Shown: piece by piece, positions 8,194-16,171 of the stretch
Position numbering within the stretch: the stretch's first letter is position 1
Layout of the letters: each line of letters begins with the position of its first letter
DNA from: Bacteroidales bacterium
Lineage (GTDB): Bacteria; Bacteroidota; Bacteroidia; Bacteroidales; VadinHA17
Assembly: GCA_003141715.1 (NCBI GenBank)
Contig: PLNF01000024.1
Location: forward strand, 1-39,884
DNA length: 39,884 bases
Direction of reading: 5' to 3'
Position numbers and translations under genes: made by a program
The notes under the pieces: model-generated
Databases searched by the model: none
What the model was told of the DNA's origin: nothing
The model's input: only the letters and a program-made list of their open reading frames with translations

Positions 8194-9525
8194 ATGAGTA
8201 TTCTGCTGGCTTCAATTATTGTGGGAATAAGCATTATTGCAATTATTATTCTTACATCCAGGTTAAAACTGGAAGCTTTTATTGCTTTATTTCTGGTTTC
8301 AATCTTCCTGGCGTTTACAGTTCTCCCTGTAAAAACGATCGTAAGCACAATACAGGAAGGATTTGGAAGCACAATGGCCACAATAGGATTCTTAATCATC
8401 CTTGGTGCAATTATTGGTCTTACACTCGACAAAACAGGTGGAACTCTCAGCATTGCCAGATTTATTCTTTCAAAAACAGGAGAAAACAAGAGTGCCCGGG
8501 CTTTGGGCATAATCGGTTTTATTACCGGATTGCCAATCTTTTGCAATTCCGGGTTCATAATATTAAGCGGACTCTCAAAGTCGTTAAGTTCAAAATCGAA
8601 ACTACCAATGCCATTTCTGGCAGCTGTTCTGGCATGTTCTCTCTATTCAGTGCACTGTCTGATACCCCCTCACCCTGGAGCACTGGCTGCAGCAGGTATG
8701 CTCAAGGTGAATATAGGTTACCTGATAGTGATTGGGACAATCTTCGCCATTCCCGGTACATTGGCTGCATATTTCTGGAGCAAATGGATTTGCAGGGGGA
8801 AAGATTATCAACCGGCAAAAGATACCGGTATAGATTCAAAATTAACTCAAAACGATCTTCCTTCAGCTTTCCTCTCATTCCTTCCGATCCTTATCCCTCT
8901 GCTGCTGATAGCATTCAAATCATTATTTAGTTTGCTCGACAAAGGAGGCCAGAGTCTGATTTCAAAAATACTCCTTCTGCCGGGAGAACCTATATTCGCA
9001 TTGTCAGTTGGCGTTGTTCTGGCTATGTTATTAATTAAAAATAAGACAATTGAATCAATGAATTTGATTTTTAGGGAAGCTATCGAAAAGGCGGGACCAA
9101 TACTTATTGTCACTGCAGCAGGTGGAATGTTTGGGATGGTAATTAAGGCAACAGGTACAGGTGAGGCAATGGGTAAGCTGCTAGCCGGCACAAACATTGG
9201 TATTGTGGTACCATTTCTTATTGCAGTTATAATGAAGACTGCGCAGGGATCATCCACTGTGGCAGTTATCACAACAGCATCATTTGTTGCTCCAATGTTA
9301 TCCTTGCTTGGTCTGGATTCAGAATGGGGCAGATTGCTTACTATGTTGTCGATGGGTGCAGGTTCAATGATTATATCTCATGCCAACGATTCTTACTTCT
9401 GGGTCATCTCCAATTTTTCTGAAATAGACACAGGGACAACTTTAAAAGTTTATTCCTCTTCAACTATTGTTATGGGAATTGTTGTATTTGCGTGCGTATG
9501 GATCACATCTTTGATAATTTTGTAA
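8194..9525 (+). CDS. GntP family permease
   Basis: 443 residues, very hydrophobic, full length for the gluconate:H+ symporter family. Family features seen are GFGSTMATIGFLIILGAIIG near residue 50, the GLPIFCNSGFIIL segment near residue 110, and the SLYSVHCLIPPHPGALAAAG motif near 150, followed by AQGSSTVAVIT and MGAGSMIISHANDSYFW. The family imports gluconate, glycerate and related hydroxy-acids. The gene ends 27 bp before a glycerate 2-kinase gene, so glycerate or a compound that yields it is the most likely substrate. That assignment rests on context only. Confidence 0.9.
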   Translation: MSILLASIIVGISIIAIIILTSRLKLEAFIALFLVSIFLAFTVLPVKTIVSTIQEGFGSTMATIGFLIILGAIIGLTLDKTGGTLSIARFILSKTGENKSARALGIIGFITGLPIFCNSGFIILSGLSKSLSSKSKLPMPFLAAVLACSLYSVHCLIPPHPGALAAAGMLKVNIGYLIVIGTIFAIPGTLAAYFWSKWICRGKDYQPAKDTGIDSKLTQNDLPSAFLSFLPILIPLLLIAFKSLFSLLDKGGQSLISKILLLPGEPIFALSVGVVLAMLLIKNKTIESMNLIFREAIEKAGPILIVTAAGGMFGMVIKATGTGEAMGKLLAGTNIGIVVPFLIAVIMKTAQGSSTVAVITTASFVAPMLSLLGLDSEWGRLLTMLSMGAGSMIISHANDSYFWVISNFSEIDTGTTLKVYSSSTIVMGIVVFACVWITSLIIL

Positions 9526-9552
9526 GAGGTCTGGATTTATAATTGACTGATT

Positions 9553-10890
9553 ATGAAGATGGAAAACGATAAAATGAATTGCAGAACAATCGCTGAACAG
9601 ATCTTTCTGGCAGGTGTCGAAAGTGTTCTACCCTACAGATTGATAACCAATGAGATGTCTTTGAAAGATAGTTGTCTGAAAATCGGCCATCAGAGTTTTT
9701 CGCTTGAAACGATTGAGAATATTTATGTTATTGGAGCCGGGAAAGCTGGCGCAATGATGGGAGCAGAAATAGAAAAGATACTTGGTAACCGGATCACTGA
9801 AGGGCATATAGTAGTTAAATATGGCTATTCATGTAAATTGAACTTTATTAAAGTTTCAGAAGCTGGTCATCCGATACCAGATGTAAACGGATTCAGCGCA
9901 ACCATGGAAATACTGAAAATAGCTGAATTGGCCAATTGGAATGACCTTGTAATCTGCCTGTTATCTGGCGGCGGCTCATCACTGTTATCTGATATACCCG
10001 AGGGATGTTTACCTGATGATATGATTAAGGTTAATGACCTTCTGATAAATTGCGGGGCCAGCATCAGTGAAATTAATGCAGTGCGTAAACATTTATCAGT
10101 TGTTAAGGGTGGTCAACTTGCAAGGGTCGTTTACCCTGCTACTCTTGTGAATCTTATTTTATCAGATGTTCCCGGTGACCCATTTGACGTAATAGCTTCC
10201 GGACCAACAGTCCCCGATCCCACAACATTTCTGCAGGCATTGACTGTTTTGGCAACGTTTGGGCTGACAAGATCTATCCCCCGCGGAATTCTTACTTTTT
10301 TAAAGGAAGGAGCTGCAGGAAAGAAGCCGGAAACCCCAAAACCCGGTGATCCTGCTTTTGATAAAACGTTCAATATACTTATCGGTTCTAACAGAATGGC
10401 ACTTGAAGCAGCCAAAAGCAAAGCATTGGAATTCAATATTAATGCTGTTATAATTGACGATCAGTTGCAAGGTGACACTTCCACAGTTGCTGAGTATTTA
10501 GTCGAAACTGCAATAAGATTTAAGAGTGATAAAGATGAAGTAAAGCCAGTGTGTCTTTTGTTTGGCGGAGAAACAACTGTTAAAATGACAGGAAAAGGTA
10601 CCGGAGGAAGAAACCAGCATTTAGCATTGTTGTCTGCCATCTTACTTCAAAACAATCCGGGGATAACAATACTTTCTGCAGGAACCGATGGTAATGACGG
10701 AACAACTGATGTCGCAGGAGCTGTCGTTGATTCAGATACTATACACGGAGCAATATCAAAAAATATTGATCCTGAGAAGCATCTTAATGAATTTGATTCA
10801 TTCCATTTCTTTAAAAAAGCCGGAGGACATATCATCACCGGACCGACTATGACAAACGTAATGGATATTATTGTGGTGATTGTGGAATAA
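9553..10890 (+). CDS. Glycerate 2-kinase, MOFRL type
   Basis: 445 residues, the usual length. Class II glycerate kinases phosphorylate D-glycerate to 2-phosphoglycerate with ATP, feeding lower glycolysis. Visible are GAGKAGAMMG near residue 60, LSGGGSSLLSDIP near 140, and the DVPGDPFDVIASGPTVPDPT motif near 205. The C-terminal MOFRL region has GGETTVKMTGKGTGGRNQH and SAGTDGNDGTTDVAGAV. It directly follows the GntP gene, giving an uptake-and-activation pair in the cytoplasm. The related symbols gckA and ttuD are both used for this family, so I give none. A second ATG lies two codons in, so the exact start is uncertain. Confidence 0.9.
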   Translation: MKMENDKMNCRTIAEQIFLAGVESVLPYRLITNEMSLKDSCLKIGHQSFSLETIENIYVIGAGKAGAMMGAEIEKILGNRITEGHIVVKYGYSCKLNFIKVSEAGHPIPDVNGFSATMEILKIAELANWNDLVICLLSGGGSSLLSDIPEGCLPDDMIKVNDLLINCGASISEINAVRKHLSVVKGGQLARVVYPATLVNLILSDVPGDPFDVIASGPTVPDPTTFLQALTVLATFGLTRSIPRGILTFLKEGAAGKKPETPKPGDPAFDKTFNILIGSNRMALEAAKSKALEFNINAVIIDDQLQGDTSTVAEYLVETAIRFKSDKDEVKPVCLLFGGETTVKMTGKGTGGRNQHLALLSAILLQNNPGITILSAGTDGNDGTTDVAGAVVDSDTIHGAISKNIDPEKHLNEFDSFHFFKKAGGHIITGPTMTNVMDIIVVIVE

Positions 10891-10903
10891 TAATGAAGGC
10901 GCA

Positions 10904-10967
10904 ACGATATAACGATATAACAACATAACGTCATAACAACATAACGTCATAACGTCATAACAACATA
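10904..10967 (+). repeat. Eight-copy octamer tandem repeat before a lipoprotein gene
   Basis: Eight contiguous 8-bp units of the form ACnnnATA: ACGATATA twice, then alternating ACAACATA and ACGTCATA. The array starts 13 bp after the glycerate kinase stop and ends 8 bp before the ATG at 10976. It therefore fills almost the whole gap and would lie in the promoter or leader of the next gene. Copy-number change would alter spacing in 8-bp steps. Confidence 0.9.
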
Positions 10968-10975
10968 ACAGCAAT

Positions 10976-12076
10976 ATGAACTATAACAAAACCCTGGTAA
11001 ATATGAAAGTAATATCTCTGTGCGCTATTTTTTTACTAAGTTTGATTTCGTGTAATCAGGCATCAAAACAAATAGCTGAAAATGGAAAAAAGCCTCTGAC
11101 ACAATTTATCGATACCTCTGACATGACCAATAATTTTTACGATAATATTGAAACTTATCCTCTTCCGGTAAAGGAATTGTTCATTGATGGTGAAATAGCT
11201 AATCCGGGCAAAGTTGATTTTACGGCTCTTCCTGTGCATTCGGTGATTGTTAAAGAGACTTTACTCGACAGTGCCGGAGGTAACAGTTTTGTGGGCGCTT
11301 ACAGATATGATGGCTATTCACTTTTTGATATTCTCGATAAAAGAATATTAAAAAAGGCAAACAGCAGTGAATTTAGACCCATTATCGATTTATATGTTGA
11401 AATTGAAAATGAGAAAGGTGAAAAAGTTGTCTTTAGCTGGGGTGAAATCTATTATCCGAATAACCTTCATAAGATATTGATTGCCACTGGTGTGTCGAGG
11501 ATAGTACCTTCCAAAACCAAAGAGCTCTGGCCGCTTCCGGTTGAAAGCAAGATTGTGGCAGCAAGCGATCTTGTGACTGAAAGAAATATCACTTCTCCGG
11601 TAAGGATTACCGTTAAGTCATATCCACACTCATTTACTGTTCAGAAGGGTATGTCACCGATGTATTCATCACGGATAGATATTTTCAGTTCTTCCAGACA
11701 GGTAGGGCAAATTGAAACTCTCCCTGCAAACCTTAATTATGAAACTTTTAATACAATATTTTATGGCAGGGGAAAAGGCATTCATAGTACTACACCATTT
11801 AACGGGATTTTGCTTAAAGATCTCCTTCTGAAGAATTATCCTGTGAACAGGGAAAATCTGAAATCTGGCATAATCTGTATTGCAGGGAAGGATGGCTACA
11901 GGAGTGCTATCTCATATTCTGAACTATTCAACCGGAACGACCAGCAGGAGTTTATGCTTATCAAGACCAGGGTTCAGGAAGATGGAGGTCTTTTCAGAAT
12001 TTTCGCCGCCGCGGATTTTTTCTCCGACAGAGCAATTAAATCAGTCAGCGAAATACACTTGGATATTATTAAATAA
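10976..12076 (+). CDS. Lipoprotein with two sulfite-oxidase-fold (molybdopterin-oxidoreductase-like) repeats
   Basis: 366 residues. A signal peptide ends in a lipobox (LLSLISC), so the mature protein is probably membrane-anchored outside the cytoplasm. An internal ATG at 11003 gives a more compact signal and may be the true start. The mature part seems to hold two related halves. The first has LFIDGEIANPGKVDFTAL, YRYDGYSLFDIL and VFSWGEIYYP. The second has GRGKGIHSTTPFNGILLKDL and GIICIAGKDGYRSAISYSEL, then a C-terminal DRAIKSVSEIHLDI. This resembles the oxidoreductase molybdopterin-binding fold, but I see no clear Mo-ligand cysteine motif, so a catalytic role is doubtful. Moderate confidence in the fold, low in function. 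Confidence 0.55.
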   Translation: MNYNKTLVNMKVISLCAIFLLSLISCNQASKQIAENGKKPLTQFIDTSDMTNNFYDNIETYPLPVKELFIDGEIANPGKVDFTALPVHSVIVKETLLDSAGGNSFVGAYRYDGYSLFDILDKRILKKANSSEFRPIIDLYVEIENEKGEKVVFSWGEIYYPNNLHKILIATGVSRIVPSKTKELWPLPVESKIVAASDLVTERNITSPVRITVKSYPHSFTVQKGMSPMYSSRIDIFSSSRQVGQIETLPANLNYETFNTIFYGRGKGIHSTTPFNGILLKDLLLKNYPVNRENLKSGIICIAGKDGYRSAISYSELFNRNDQQEFMLIKTRVQEDGGLFRIFAAADFFSDRAIKSVSEIHLDIIK

Positions 12077-12087
12077 AATGAAAAATC

Positions 12088-12513
12088 ATGAAAGCAAAAT
12101 TATTAGTTATTTTATTCAGTTTAGCATTAATTTCCAGTAGCTACGGAAGTAAAAAATCAGGAGAAAACGCGAAGGGTACAGCCAATTTAACACAAACTAC
12201 TGCTACAGATTATGGAATGATGATAGTAGCGAAGTTAACTGTGAAACCGGAAAAGGTAAAAGCCTTTACAGAAGCCGCTAAGGAGATAATTGAAAAATCC
12301 AATAAAGAAACCGGCTGCAAATCTTACCAGCTTTACCAGGACCCTTATGATAATACGAAGTTTGTTTTTGTCGAAGAATATAAGAATCAGGCTGCAGTTG
12401 ATGCCCATTTTGCCAGCGATTATTTTAAGGCTTTTGGTCCCAAAATCAGTGATCTGGTTGCAGAACCGGCTAAGATTAAAATAATTAGTGTGGCCAAAGA
12501 GGAAAATAAATAA
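12088..12513 (+). CDS. Exported ABM-domain protein (putative quinol monooxygenase-like)
   Basis: 141 residues. An N-terminal signal (KLLVILFSLALISSSYG) precedes a linker and a single antibiotic-biosynthesis-monooxygenase (ABM) ferredoxin-like domain from about residue 45. MMIVAKLTVKPEKVKAFTEA, NKETGCKSYQLYQDPYD and FVFVEEYKNQAAVDAHFASDYF are the family's usual landmarks. ABM proteins include quinol oxygenases and heme-degrading enzymes, and many have no known substrate. Export is less common for them. The gene follows the lipoprotein gene after 11 bp, so the two are probably co-transcribed. Confidence 0.8.
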   Translation: MKAKLLVILFSLALISSSYGSKKSGENAKGTANLTQTTATDYGMMIVAKLTVKPEKVKAFTEAAKEIIEKSNKETGCKSYQLYQDPYDNTKFVFVEEYKNQAAVDAHFASDYFKAFGPKISDLVAEPAKIKIISVAKEENK

Positions 12514-12518
12514 TAGGG

Positions 12519-12534
12519 TCATGCCATGGCATGA
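12519..12534. promoter_or_regulatory. 16-bp perfect palindrome upstream of the dehydrogenase gene
   Basis: TCATGCCATGGCATGA is its own reverse complement. It sits 6 bp after the ABM gene stop and 47 bp before the chosen dehydrogenase ATG. It has no T tract, so it is not a simple terminator. It could be an operator for a dimeric regulator. No second copy was noticed in the window. Confidence 0.45.
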
Positions 12535-12581
12535 ACAATAATTGGTCTATTCAACAAATATTTGAATCTAATACTGATATA

Positions 12582-13613
12582 ATGAAGGCCCTCGTACTTG
12601 AAAAGTATAATGAACTTGTTTATAAAGATGTTCCCGACCCAATAATAAAGAGTGACGAAGTACTTGTCAGGGTGATGGCCTGTGGAATCTGTGGCTCTGA
12701 TGTCCATGGGATGGATGGCAGTACAGGGCGAAGAATCCCGCCAATGATCATGGGACATGAAGCTTCAGGGATTATCGTAAAAACCGGTGCTGACGTAAGC
12801 GGATGGAAATCAGGAGACAGAGTTACTTTTGATTCAACAGTTTATCCGCTGAATGACTGGTTTACACTCGAAGGAATGTATAATCTCAGCGACAACCGTG
12901 AGGTTCTAGGGGTATCCCCTGGCACCTATAAAAGAGATGGTGCATTTGCCGAATTCATTGCAATTCCTCAGCATATCCTGTACAAAATACCTGCAAAGGT
13001 CACTTTTGAACAGGCTGCTATGGCAGAGGCTGTTGCTGTTGCTCTTCATTCGGTTAATATCTCAGGAGCCGGAACCGGAGATAAATGTGTTGTGGTGGGT
13101 GCCGGAATGATTGGTATTTTTATTCTGAAACTCCTTAGAATATCAGGTGCTTCAAAGATCATTGCAATTGATAGTAATCCTAAACGACTTGAGCTGGCCA
13201 ATATAACCGGTGCGGATCATACATTCATTTCAACGGAAGAGAACCTTGGAGAAAAAATACTTGCTCTGACAAACAACAGAGGAGCAGATATCTCTTTTGA
13301 AGCTGTCGGAAAGAGTGAATCAGTGAATATTGCTATTGATATTCTACGAAAAGGCGGAAAGACAGTTTTAGTTGGGAATATCTCTCCCATTATCGATTTT
13401 CCTCTTCAAAAAGTTGTTACCCGCGAGTTAAAAGTACTTGGAAGTTGTGCTATCAGAGGTGAATATGAAACCGTCCTTAATATGCTGGATACCGGAAAGA
13501 TTAGTGTCGATGATCAGATCTCGGCAGTTGCACCTCTTTCGGAAGGAGCTGTCTGGTTCAACAAGCTATACAGAAAAGAAGAAGATCTGAATAAAATTAT
13601 TCTCGTACCCTGA
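12582..13613 (+). CDS. Medium-chain zinc-dependent dehydrogenase lacking structural-zinc cysteines
   Basis: 343 residues from the ATG at 12582 (MKALVLEKYNELVYKDVPDP), the classic start. An upstream in-frame ATG would add 17 unrelated residues. Catalytic zinc ligands are visible as Cys37 (GICGSDVHG), His59-Glu60 (GHEASG) and the later AEAVAVALH. The Rossmann motif VVGAGMIGIF lies near residue 170 with an acidic residue (IAIDSN) favouring NAD. The lobe that normally holds four zinc-binding Cys (about residues 90-103) has Leu, Trp, Leu and Ser instead. The closest relatives I know are galactitol-1-phosphate, sorbitol and threonine dehydrogenases. With the adjacent Gfo/Idh and GntP genes it probably oxidises a polyol or sugar acid. 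The substrate is unknown. Confidence 0.85.
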   Translation: MKALVLEKYNELVYKDVPDPIIKSDEVLVRVMACGICGSDVHGMDGSTGRRIPPMIMGHEASGIIVKTGADVSGWKSGDRVTFDSTVYPLNDWFTLEGMYNLSDNREVLGVSPGTYKRDGAFAEFIAIPQHILYKIPAKVTFEQAAMAEAVAVALHSVNISGAGTGDKCVVVGAGMIGIFILKLLRISGASKIIAIDSNPKRLELANITGADHTFISTEENLGEKILALTNNRGADISFEAVGKSESVNIAIDILRKGGKTVLVGNISPIIDFPLQKVVTRELKVLGSCAIRGEYETVLNMLDTGKISVDDQISAVAPLSEGAVWFNKLYRKEEDLNKIILVP

Positions 13614-13622
13614 TTTTAATAA

Positions 13623-14759
13623 ATGGCTGGAAGAATTTATAATATTTCAATTGCCGGATGCAGTAAAGTGGCACATCTGCATGCAAAAGCGATCCTGAGC
13701 ATTCCAAATGCGCGACTGGCAGGTGTTTGGAGCAGAACAACCTCAAAAGCAGAAGATTTTGCTTCTCTGTACAAAACACAGGCCTATTCAGATATTTCAA
13801 AAATGGTAACAGAAAACAAATCTGATCTCGTAATTATCTGTAATGCACATCCTTATCATAAGTCTCCTGCTGTTGAGGCAGCTTTCGCAGGTGCCAATGT
13901 GCTGGTTGAAAAGCCACTTGCTTCTGATCTTCAGGATTGCGACGATATCATTAAAGCCTGTAAAAATAGCCACGTAAGATTAGGAGTAATAAGTCAGCGG
14001 AGATGGTACGAACCTGTAAAAAGAGTTAAGCATGCTATTGAACAGGGTAAGATCGGGAAACCGGTACTGGCAGTTGTTACAATGTTGGGTTGGCGAGATA
14101 AAGCTTATTATGATTCTGATGCATGGCGTGGAGCGTGGAAAACGGAAGGTGGTGGTGTCCTGGTTAACCAGGCTCCGCATCAGCTCGATATACTTTTATG
14201 GTATATGGGTGAAATTGATGAAGTTTATGGCATCTGGAAGAACCTGAATCATCCTTATATTGAAGTAGATGATACAGCTGTAGCAATAGTCAAATTTAAA
14301 AGTGGTGCAATCGGAAATATACTGGTCAGTAACTCTCAGAAACCGGGTCTTTACGGGAAGGTGCATGTACATGGGGAAAATGGTGCGTCTGTAGGAGTAC
14401 AGACCGATGGAGGGGCAATGTTCATTGCTGGCAGGACTGGTGTTACCGAACCACCGGTTAATGATCTGTGGACCATTCCGGGTGAAGAAGATTTATTGAA
14501 ACAATGGATCAGGGAAGATATCGAGATTTTTAATAATTGTGATGCTACAGTAAGGTATATGCAATACCAGATTGAGGATTTTCTTCATTCAATAGGGAAT
14601 AGAAAGGAACCGGCTGTAACTGGAGAAGATGGTCGCAGAACCGTGGAGCTATTCACCTCAATCTACCGCTCCACTCGCGATAATATGCCTGTAAAGTTTC
14701 CTCTGAAACCTGAACCAAGCACCCAGCACCCAGCACCGAGTAACAAAAGTTTTATTTAA
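13623..14759 (+). CDS. Cytosolic Gfo/Idh/MocA family oxidoreductase
   Basis: 378 residues with no signal peptide. The N-terminal Rossmann fold has ISIAGCSKVAHLHAKAI, an altered GxGxxG loop, then VWSRT. The family EKP motif is in VLVEKPLASDLQDCDD near residue 95. The substrate domain has GGGVLVNQAPHQLDILLW near 180, with the His expected in catalysis. It begins 9 bp after the zinc dehydrogenase and is followed by a GntP permease 18 bp later, so all three are probably one operon. The native end should be near MPVKFPL. The remaining residues (KPEPSTQHPAPSNKSFI) are encoded by the heptamer repeat at 14714-14741 and adjoining bases, so the tail is an acquired extension. Confidence 0.88.
   Translation: MAGRIYNISIAGCSKVAHLHAKAILSIPNARLAGVWSRTTSKAEDFASLYKTQAYSDISKMVTENKSDLVIICNAHPYHKSPAVEAAFAGANVLVEKPLASDLQDCDDIIKACKNSHVRLGVISQRRWYEPVKRVKHAIEQGKIGKPVLAVVTMLGWRDKAYYDSDAWRGAWKTEGGGVLVNQAPHQLDILLWYMGEIDEVYGIWKNLNHPYIEVDDTAVAIVKFKSGAIGNILVSNSQKPGLYGKVHVHGENGASVGVQTDGGAMFIAGRTGVTEPPVNDLWTIPGEEDLLKQWIREDIEIFNNCDATVRYMQYQIEDFLHSIGNRKEPAVTGEDGRRTVELFTSIYRSTRDNMPVKFPLKPEPSTQHPAPSNKSFI
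14714..14741 (+). repeat. Heptamer repeat inside the 3' end of the Gfo/Idh gene
   Basis: Four heptamers ACCAAGC, ACCCAGC, ACCCAGC and ACCGAGT, followed by AACAAA. This is the same family as the arrays at 6815-6865 and 35093-35120. Here the array is translated, giving the Pro/Ser/His-rich C-terminal tail of the oxidoreductase. Confidence 0.85.
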
Positions 14760-14777
14760 CCTATTAATAGTCAGTTT

Positions 14778-16097
14778 ATGCCACTAGTAATTGTTATCCT
14801 TGGAATCTGCCTTCTGCTTTTTCTGATACTAGTCCTTAAATTCAATTCGTTTTTATCATTCGTTATTGTTTCTCTAGCTGTGGGGCTGGCTGAAGGAATG
14901 ACCATAGATAGCGCCGTTGTTTCTATCGAAAACGGTATTGGTAATACAATGGGTTTTCTTGTTTTGGTACTTGGTTTCGGAGCCATGCTTGGTAAACTGG
15001 TTTCAGAAAGTGGAGCTGCTCAGAAAATAACATCCAAACTGATTAAGGCTTTCGGTATTAAACATATTCAACTGGCATTAATGCTCACAGGTTTTATTGT
15101 TGGTGTTTCACTTTTTTACGATGTTGGGTTTTTCATTATGATACCACTGATCTTTACCGTGGCTGCTTCAACCGGACTTCCATTATTGTATGTCGGATTA
15201 CCAATGCTTGCGGCTCTTTCTGTGACTCATGGTTACCTACCTCCTCATCCTGCACCAACAGCGATTGTCACGATGTTTCATGCGGATCTTGGAAAAACAT
15301 TGTTTTACGGTATAATCGTTGCAATTCCTGCTATAATCATTTCTGGTCCCGTATTATCAAAAGCTCTTAGTAAGATTGAGGCAAAACCACTGCAGGAATT
15401 TTTAAATCTGAAAGTTATGACTGATGAGGAGATGCCGGGCTTTTGGGTAAGCTTTTTTTCATCACTTCTCCCGGTTATCCTGATTACTGTTTCAACAATA
15501 GCCGGATTCCTGCTGCCCGGAGATAACGGAGTAAGAAAAGTCCTTGGATATATAGGAAATCCGGTAATTGCTATGATGATATCTGTTTTATTTTCTATTT
15601 ATACCCTTGGTCTGGCCAGAGGCAGAAAAATGACTGACATTATGAATTCCCTGGCCCATTCAGTAACTACTATCACCATGATTATGTTGCTGATCGCCGG
15701 AGCCGGTGCTCTGAAACAGGTTCTGGTAGATAGCGGAGTAAGTAAATATATAGGAGAATTGCTGAGCCAATCTTCTCTCTCACCTCTGTTTCTGGGATGG
15801 ATGATAGCAACAATTCTGCGGTTTTGTGTTGGTTCGGCTACCGTAGCTGGAATTACTACGGCAGGTATAGTTCTGCCATTAGTTACCGGGGGGTCGGTAA
15901 AACCTGAATTGATGGTTCTGGCTATCGGTTCCGGAAGTCTTATGTTCGGGCATGTAAATGATGGCGGATTCTGGCTCTTCAAGGAATACTTCAACCTCAG
16001 TATTAAGGATACCCTGAAAACATGGAGCGTAATGGAAACATCTATTGGTATTAGCGGATTGTTAGGGGTTTTAGCTCTTAGTCTGTTTGTAAAATGA
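14778..16097 (+). CDS. GntP family permease (second copy)
   Basis: 439 residues, full length for the gluconate:H+ symporter family and clearly a paralogue of the permease at 8194. Signature segments are GNTMGFLVLVLGFGAMLGKL near residue 60, GVSLFYDVGFFIMIPL near 115, and LSVTHGYLPPHPAPTAIV near 150, then VGSATVAGITTAGIVLP and GSLMFGHVNDGGFWLFKEYF. It ends the block with the zinc dehydrogenase and Gfo/Idh genes, which suggests uptake of the hydroxy-acid those enzymes process. The specific substrate cannot be read from sequence alone. Confidence 0.92.
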   Translation: MPLVIVILGICLLLFLILVLKFNSFLSFVIVSLAVGLAEGMTIDSAVVSIENGIGNTMGFLVLVLGFGAMLGKLVSESGAAQKITSKLIKAFGIKHIQLALMLTGFIVGVSLFYDVGFFIMIPLIFTVAASTGLPLLYVGLPMLAALSVTHGYLPPHPAPTAIVTMFHADLGKTLFYGIIVAIPAIIISGPVLSKALSKIEAKPLQEFLNLKVMTDEEMPGFWVSFFSSLLPVILITVSTIAGFLLPGDNGVRKVLGYIGNPVIAMMISVLFSIYTLGLARGRKMTDIMNSLAHSVTTITMIMLLIAGAGALKQVLVDSGVSKYIGELLSQSSLSPLFLGWMIATILRFCVGSATVAGITTAGIVLPLVTGGSVKPELMVLAIGSGSLMFGHVNDGGFWLFKEYFNLSIKDTLKTWSVMETSIGISGLLGVLALSLFVK

Positions 16098-16171
16098 CTG
16101 AGTAGTTATTAAGTTTTTTCTTATACATTTAAACTTTAAAAAGAGGTTAACTAATCTGAGAATTGATTTCT

